From Massilia sp. (GTDB taxonomy: Bacteria > Pseudomonadota > Gammaproteobacteria > Burkholderiales > Burkholderiaceae_D), in NCBI GenBank assembly GCA_003520365.1, contig DOUW01000148.1, forward strand, positions 1 through 9,704: a stretch of 9,704 nt of DNA. The letters are read 5' to 3'. Below the pieces are notes generated by a model, which saw only the letters and a list, made by a program, of their open reading frames with translations, was not told the DNA's origin and ran no database searches. Position 1 is the stretch's first letter; each line of letters begins with the position of its first letter. Shown one piece after another: positions 5,245 to 9,704 of this stretch. The position numbers and the translations under genes were made by a program.

Positions 5245-8200
5245 TCACAGCCCCAGCGTCATGAGACTTGCGTTGCCGCCAGCCGCGGTCGTGTTGACGC
5301 ACACGGCGCGTTCGGCCACCAGGCGCCACAGGTCCACCGGAGCATGCGCATCGGTATCGACGATGCCGACGATGGCGCCCGGACGCGCCGCCAGCTGGGA
5401 ACGCAGTTCGCCGCGCATGCCGCTTTCCACCAGGGCGATCTGGAAGTCGCACTGCGCCACCTCGGCGGCGCCGACGAAACGGATGCGGTCCTTGACCTCC
5501 GCCGGAAGGTCGTTCGGCACCGCCGATTGGGCGCTGGCCAGCACATAGGCGCGGTTGCCGGTCGCCAGCGCGGCGGCGAGCTGGTTCAGCATCGCCTGTT
5601 GCGAGTCGGCCGCGCACAGCACGGCGCCGCGCGGGCAGAACGACAGGCGGTTACGTTCGCCGGTCGGGCCCGGCAAGTCGAGCGTGATCCCGTTCAGGTG
5701 GGTGCGGATGTACCGGTCGCCCAGCTCCACCACGCCGTCGTGGCCATGATTGCGCGCCCAAACCAGCAGCGACACCAGGGCCGGATTCGGCGTGTTCGTG
5801 TGTTCCAGCAAGGGCGCCGCGCCGCGCTGCAGGCGCTTCAGGTAGAGCGGACCGCCGGCTTTCGGGCCGGTGCCGGATTTGCCTTCTCCGCCGAAAGGCT
5901 GCACGCCGACGACGGCGCCGACGATATTCCGGTTCACGTAGATGTTGCCGACGTGGGCGCGGGCGACGATGAAGTCGATGGTCTCGTCGATGCGCGAATG
6001 CACGCCCAGGGTCAGGCCGTAACCGGTGGCGTTGATCGCATCGATCACACGGCCCAGGTCGGCGCGGCGGTAGCGCACGATGTGCAGCACCGGACCGAAG
6101 ACTTCCTGCTTCAGCTCCGCCAGCGAACCGATTTCCAGCACGGTCGGCGGCACGAAGGTGCCCTGCGACGTCACGCTGGCTGGCAGCTCGAGCGCGAAAT
6201 GCTGTTTCGCCGTGGCCTTCATGCGCTCGATGTGGGCCAGCAAGTTGCGCTGGGCCTCGCCATCGATCACCGGGCCGATGTCGGTCGCCAGGCGGTCCGG
6301 GCTGCCGACGCGCAGTTCGCCCAGGGCGCCCTTCAGCATGCGAATCGTTTTATCTGCAATATCTTCCTGCAGGAACAGCACGCGCAGGGCCGAGCAACGC
6401 TGGCCGGCCGAGTCGAATGCCGAGCTCAGCACGTCCTGCACCACCTGCTCCGGCAGCGCCGAGGAATCGACGATCAGGGCGTTCTGGCCGCCGGTTTCGG
6501 CGACCAGCGGGATGTCGACGCCCTCTTTGTCGGCGCGCGCGGCCAGCGTGCGGTTGATCAATTGCGCCACTTCGGTCGACCCTGTGAAGATCACGCCTTT
6601 TACGCGCGCGTCAAGCGTCAGTGCCGCGCCGACCACTTCGCCGCGTCCCGGCAGCAGCTGCAGGGCGGCAGCCGGGACGCCGGCTTCGTGGAACATCTGC
6701 ACCGCGCGGTAAGCGATCAGCGGCGTCTGTTCCGCCGGTTTCGCCAGCACGACGTTGCCGGCGGCCAGGGCCGCGGCGACCTGGCCGGTGAAGATCGCCA
6801 GCGGGAAGTTCCAGGGGCTGATGCACGTGACCGGTCCGAGGGCCTGCACGGCGCCGGCATCCTTGGCCTGGGCGCCGTAGTAGCGCAGGAAGTCGACCGC
6901 TTCGCGGATCTCGGCGATCGCGTTCGGCAGCGATTTACCGGCTTCGCGCACGGCCAGGGCCATCAATTCGGCCATGTTCTCCTCGAACAGGTCGGCCACG
7001 CGCACCAGGATCGCGGCGCGATCAAGGCCGGCGCTGGCTTGCCACTGGCCGGCAAAGTCGGCGGCCGCCTGCAGGGCGGTGTCGACGTCGGCTTTCGACG
7101 CCTCGAGCACGCTGCCGACGATATCGGCCGACTGCGCCGGATTCACGACCGCCAGCGCATCGGCGCCCTGTACGCTACCGGCGACCAGCGGCGTCGCCTT
7201 GTACTCGCGCTGGCGCGACAGTTCGGTGCCGAGCAGGCGCAACGTATCCTCGTTCGTCAGATCCAGGCCGGCGGAATTCTTGCGCTCGGCGCCGAACATC
7301 GCGCGCGGCAGGGCGATGCCCGTGTGCGGCAGGCCGCCGCTGGCGCGCGCCACCTCGAACGGATCGTTCAGCAGGGTCTCGACCGGGATCTTCTCGTCGA
7401 CGATCTGGTTCACGAACGAGGAATTCGCGCCGTTTTCCAGCAGGCGGCGCACCAGGTACGCCAGCAGGGTTTCGTGCGAGCCGACCGGCGCGTAGATGCG
7501 GCAAGCCTTGTCCAGGTTATCCTTGCCGACGACCTGGTCGTACAGGGTTTCGCCCATGCCGTGCAGGCACTGGAATTCGTAGTTGTCCACACCGCGCTCC
7601 TTGGCCCAGGTGTAGATCACGGACAGGGTGTGCGCGTTGTGGGTAGCGAACTGGGCGTAGATGACGTCGGTCGCGGCAAGCAGTTTCTGGGCGCAAGTCA
7701 GGTAGGACACGTCCGTGTAGACCTTGCGCGTGTAGACCGGATAGCCCGGCATGCCGTCGACCTGGGCACGCTTGATCTCGGCGTCCCAGTAGGCGCCCTT
7801 CACCAGGCGCACCATGAATTTGCGGCCGCTGCGTTTCGCCAGGTCGACCACGTAGTCGATCACGAACGGGCAGCGCTTCTGGTAGCCCTGCACCACCAGG
7901 CCGATGCCCTCGAAGCCGGCCAGCTCCGGATCGAACGCCAGGGCTTCGAGCATGTCGAGCGAGATTTCGAGGCGGTCCGCTTCCTCGGCGTCGATGTTGA
8001 TGCCGATGTTGTAGCCTTTCGCCAGCAGCACCAGGCTGCGCACGCGCGGCAGCAGTTCGCCCATCACGCGCGCATACTGGGCGCGGCTGTAGCGCGGGTG
8101 CAGGGCCGACAGTTTGATGGAGATGCCCGGGCCGTTCTTGATGCCGCGTCCGTTCGAGGCCTTACCGATCGCGTGGATCGCCGCTTCGTACGAAGCGTAA

Positions 8201-8892
8201 TAATTCTGGGCGTCGAGCTCGGTCAGCGCCGCTTCGCCCAGCATGTCGTAGGAATAGTGATAGCCGCGCGCCTCGTTGGCCTGGCTGTTTTTCAACGCTT
8301 CCTCGATCGTCTGGCCGGTGACGAACTGGTTGCCCAGCATGCGCATGGCCATGTCGACGCCCTTGCGGATCAAGGGTTCACCGCCTTTCGCGATCAGGCG
8401 CGTCAGCGCCGAACCGAGGCCGCGTTCGCTGGTGGTCGAGACCAGCTTGCCGGTGACGAGCAGGCCCCAGGTTGCCGCATTCACGAACAGCGAAGGCGAT
8501 TCGCCCAGGTGGCTGCGCCAGTCGCCCTTGCTGATCTTGTCGGCGATCAGGCGGTCTGCGGTGGCGCTGTCGGGGATGCGCAGCAGCGCTTCGGCCAGGC
8601 ACATCAGCGCCACGCCCTCTTCCGACGACAGCGAGAACTCGTGCATCAGCGCATCGACGCCCGAGGCGCGGGTGCGTTTCGCACGCACGCTCGAGACCAG
8701 GCGGTGCGCCAGCGGTTTGGCATCCGCACTCGGGCGCGCGCCCTGGGCCAGCAACCACTGGACGGCTTCCTGTTCGTCGCGGCGGTAGGCGGCGGTGATG
8801 GCGGCGCGCAGGGGCGTCTGCTCCTGTCTGGTTTCGGCTTGGAAGGCGTCGAAGGGAACGAAGGTGGTGGCCGGGGTGGCGGCGATCTGCAT
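5245..8892 (-). CDS. putA: Bifunctional proline dehydrogenase / L-glutamate-gamma-semialdehyde dehydrogenase, no RHH domain
   Basis: Oxidises proline to pyrroline-5-carboxylate with FAD, then to glutamate with NAD, passing the intermediate internally; membrane-associated when reduced. It has 1215 residues. The proline dehydrogenase barrel spans about 180-490, with GYNIGINIDAEEADRLEIS, RLVKGAYWDAEIKRAQ (Lys365) and the proline-binding Arg pair 482-483 (VRRLLENGANSSF). The aldehyde dehydrogenase spans about 560-1010, with CISPWNFPLAIFTG, VAETGGQNA (Glu799), the catalytic Cys833 in SAGQRCSAL and PFGGEGKSG. A C-terminal ALDH-like domain ends in CVNTTAAGGNASLMTLGL, the conserved motif of long PutAs. 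The N-terminal ribbon-helix-helix of E. coli PutA (1320 residues) is absent, which fits type B. I chose the ATG at 8892 (MQIAATPATTFVPF). An in-frame ATG at 9012 would add 40 residues, but these would be encoded by the leader hairpin. The Shine-Dalgarno is weak. Confidence 0.95.
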   Translation of the reverse strand: MQIAATPATTFVPFDAFQAETRQEQTPLRAAITAAYRRDEQEAVQWLLAQGARPSADAKPLAHRLVSSVRAKRTRASGVDALMHEFSLSSEEGVALMCLAEALLRIPDSATADRLIADKISKGDWRSHLGESPSLFVNAATWGLLVTGKLVSTTSERGLGSALTRLIAKGGEPLIRKGVDMAMRMLGNQFVTGQTIEEALKNSQANEARGYHYSYDMLGEAALTELDAQNYYASYEAAIHAIGKASNGRGIKNGPGISIKLSALHPRYSRAQYARVMGELLPRVRSLVLLAKGYNIGINIDAEEADRLEISLDMLEALAFDPELAGFEGIGLVVQGYQKRCPFVIDYVVDLAKRSGRKFMVRLVKGAYWDAEIKRAQVDGMPGYPVYTRKVYTDVSYLTCAQKLLAATDVIYAQFATHNAHTLSVIYTWAKERGVDNYEFQCLHGMGETLYDQVVGKDNLDKACRIYAPVGSHETLLAYLVRRLLENGANSSFVNQIVDEKIPVETLLNDPFEVARASGGLPHTGIALPRAMFGAERKNSAGLDLTNEDTLRLLGTELSRQREYKATPLVAGSVQGADALAVVNPAQSADIVGSVLEASKADVDTALQAAADFAGQWQASAGLDRAAILVRVADLFEENMAELMALAVREAGKSLPNAIAEIREAVDFLRYYGAQAKDAGAVQALGPVTCISPWNFPLAIFTGQVAAALAAGNVVLAKPAEQTPLIAYRAVQMFHEAGVPAAALQLLPGRGEVVGAALTLDARVKGVIFTGSTEVAQLINRTLAARADKEGVDIPLVAETGGQNALIVDSSALPEQVVQDVLSSAFDSAGQRCSALRVLFLQEDIADKTIRMLKGALGELRVGSPDRLATDIGPVIDGEAQRNLLAHIERMKATAKQHFALELPASVTSQGTFVPPTVLEIGSLAELKQEVFGPVLHIVRYRRADLGRVIDAINATGYGLTLGVHSRIDETIDFIVARAHVGNIYVNRNIVGAVVGVQPFGGEGKSGTGPKAGGPLYLKRLQRGAAPLLEHTNTPNPALVSLLVWARNHGHDGVVELGDRYIRTHLNGITLDLPGPTGERNRLSFCPRGAVLCAADSQQAMLNQLAAALATGNRAYVLASAQSAVPNDLPAEVKDRIRFVGAAEVAQCDFQIALVESGMRGELRSQLAARPGAIVGIVDTDAHAPVDLWRLVAERAVCVNTTAAGGNASLMTLGL

Positions 8893-8940
8893 GGCGGGTC
8901 TGTAAAAAAGAAAAAGTCGGATCAAAGGGAGCGTACACAG

Positions 8941-8980
8941 CAAAACGCGCCGTCCTGCGATGCAGTCGGCGCGCGTTTTG
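8941..8980. terminator. Strong symmetric hairpin in the putA leader (bidirectional terminator or attenuator-like)
   Basis: CAAAACGCGCCG (8941-8952) pairs with CGGCGCGCGTTTTG (8967-8980) apart from a 2-nt bulge, and the loop carries an inner CTGC/GCAG stem (8955-8958 and 8962-8965). A4 and T4 flanks make both strands read as a GC stem followed by T4. It lies 48 bp upstream of the putA ATG. If putA transcription starts upstream of it, the hairpin would sit in the 5' untranslated RNA and could attenuate. It could instead block divergent read-through. Confidence 0.5.
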
Positions 8981-9058
8981 GTACGTGCTTCCGAGGGCTC
9001 AACAATCCCCATGGCTGGCCGGCGCTGCGCCTTGGATTGGAGATTTTTTAAGCACTCT

Positions 9059-9088
9059 CAATCGTTTGATTGTAGAAGGAAATCTTCT
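9059..9088. promoter_or_regulatory. Two adjacent small palindromes, candidate operators of the Lrp-type regulator
   Basis: CAATCGTTTGATTG (9059-9072, 5-bp arms) and AGAAGGAAATCTTCT (9074-9088, 5-bp arms) are separated by one base, in the AT-rich middle of the divergent putA/lrp-type intergenic region. Lrp/AsnC proteins bind AT-rich imperfect palindromes of about 15 bp, often several in a row and next to their own gene. The match to the E. coli Lrp consensus is only partial. The assignment rests on position and symmetry. Confidence 0.45.
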
Positions 9089-9130
9089 GGATTAATTCTG
9101 TTTTTAAAGGGTACTAGCAATAGATAGTTT

Positions 9131-9158
9131 TTGATGCGAGAATTCGGCCAAATAATAT
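9131..9158 (+). promoter_or_regulatory. Probable sigma-70 promoter of the Lrp-type gene
   Basis: TTGATG (9131-9136) as -35 and TAATAT (9153-9158) as -10 are separated by 16 bp. The -10 ends 22 bp before the ATG, giving a short leader. The palindromes at 9059-9088 lie just upstream, a position suited to auto-regulation. Confidence 0.5.
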
Positions 9159-9180
9159 TTACGGCGAAGCGAGAGACACC

Positions 9181-9636
9181 ATGCTGGACAAGATTTCGAA
9201 AAAAATTCTGGCCGAGTTGCAGAACGACGGACGCATCAGCAACGTCGAGCTGGCGGCACGCGTGAACCTGTCGCCGGCGGCCTGCCTCGAGCGTGTGCGC
9301 AAGCTGCACGAGTCCGGCTACATCACGGGTTACACGGCCCAGTTGAATCCCCAGCTGCTCGATGTCTCGCTGCTGGTCTTCATCGAAGTGGTGCTGGACC
9401 GCACCACGCCGGAGGTGTTCGACGCCTTTAAACAGAGCGTGCAGCTGATCCCGGAAGTGCTCGAATGCCACATGGTGGCCGGCGGCTTCGATTACCTGGT
9501 CAAGGCGCGCGTCAAAGACATGGCAGCATACCGCGAATTCCTCGGCAAGACGCTGCTGCAGAAGGGCGTGCGCGAAACGCACACGTATGCCGTGATGGAA
9601 GAGGTCAAAAATACGACGAAGTTGCCGATTCGGTGA
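9181..9636 (+). CDS. Lrp/AsnC-family transcriptional regulator, likely regulator of putA-ald
   Basis: Amino-acid-responsive DNA-binding protein of 151 residues, typical Lrp length, expected to form dimers and octamers. The N-terminal helix-turn-helix (about 2-52) reads LDKISKKILAELQNDGRISNV then ELAARVNLSPAACLERVRKL, followed by GYITGYTAQLNP. The ligand-binding RAM domain (about 65-140) shows VFIEVVLDR and VAGGFDYLVKARVKDMAAY. GAGAG (9171-9175) lies 5 nt before the ATG as a modest ribosome site. The gene is divergent from putA across 288 bp, the arrangement known for Lrp-type activators of proline dehydrogenase (PutR-like). Because this PutA lacks its own DNA-binding domain, control by this gene is a reasonable inference, with proline, alanine or leucine as possible effectors. 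It could equally be a global Lrp. Confidence 0.93.
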   Translation: MLDKISKKILAELQNDGRISNVELAARVNLSPAACLERVRKLHESGYITGYTAQLNPQLLDVSLLVFIEVVLDRTTPEVFDAFKQSVQLIPEVLECHMVAGGFDYLVKARVKDMAAYREFLGKTLLQKGVRETHTYAVMEEVKNTTKLPIR

Positions 9637-9687
9637 TCGTTTCCGGCAGTCGCACGCCGTTATGTGAACGAATCTGTTGACGCATCC

Positions 9688-9704
9688 CGTAGGGTGGGCA
9701 CGCC
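9688..9704 (+). repeat. Second copy of the CGTAGGGTGGGC intergenic repeat, cut by the window edge
   Basis: CGTAGGGTGGGC at 9688-9699 repeats, in opposite orientation, the right arm of the inverted repeat at 2913-2977. It lies in the spacer downstream of the Lrp-type gene, and a second arm may lie beyond the window. No terminator is visible in 9637-9687. Confidence 0.5.

Noticed and set aside
7583..7591. DnaA-box-like TTGTCCACA
   Set aside because: Single one-mismatch box inside the putA coding sequence with no neighbouring boxes, trio or AT-rich tract; probably codon-driven coincidence.
5344..9051. Plus-strand open frame of 1235 codons opposite putA
   Set aside because: Shadow of putA in GC-rich DNA. 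The protein is His/Arg/Gln-rich with no family signature, whereas the minus strand shows clear PutA motifs throughout.

Overview
The window looks like the chromosome of a GC-rich betaproteobacterium. An Oxalobacteraceae member such as Massilia or Duganella is my best guess, from the protein flavour (type B-like PutA, Ald and an Lrp-type regulator together), the high GC and the dispersed CGTAGGGTGGGC intergenic repeat. This assignment is inference, since no rRNA or other marker is present. There are six protein genes and one unusually long non-coding stretch of about 1.6 kb.

Left part (1-1902): a minus-strand gene cut by the window edge encodes a periplasmic iron-siderophore/heme-type ABC transporter binding protein. 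A near-perfect Fur box (914-932, 18 of 19 bases) lies between it and a divergent OmpR/PhoB-type response regulator. That regulator's receiver domain has alanine in place of the phosphoacceptor aspartate, so it is probably a phosphorylation-independent pseudo-receiver. Terminator-like hairpins on both strands close this block.

Middle (about 1956-3230): this is the most interesting part. It is non-coding and carries three imperfect copies of one module. Each copy has a left cluster of DnaA-box-like 9-mers at about 17-bp intervals. About 158 bp further on it has a perfect TTATCCACA box, a 13-14 bp spacer, a run of CTA-type trinucleotides resembling a DnaA-trio, and an AT-rich tract. Internal distances are conserved almost to the base, while the sequence between elements is not. 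This is the architecture of a bacterial replication origin (basal unwinding system), present in triplicate and without dnaA, dnaN, gyrB, rpmH or parAB in the window. I read it as a candidate chromosomal oriC, or otherwise as a DnaA-titration or reactivation locus.

Right part (3324-9704): a 5'-methylthioadenosine/S-adenosylhomocysteine nucleosidase gene begins about 125 bp after the third module. It overlaps tail-to-tail by 31 bp with alanine dehydrogenase (ald). ald is the second gene of a minus-strand putA-ald unit with a 41-bp gap. putA encodes a 1215-residue bifunctional proline catabolic enzyme without the N-terminal DNA-binding domain of the E. coli protein, so it cannot autoregulate that way. 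A divergent Lrp/AsnC-family gene beyond a 288-bp intergenic region is the natural candidate regulator. That intergenic region holds two small palindromes, a sigma-70-like promoter for the lrp-type gene and a strong symmetric hairpin in the putA leader. Together putA, ald and the Lrp-type regulator form an amino-acid catabolism unit (proline to glutamate, alanine to pyruvate).
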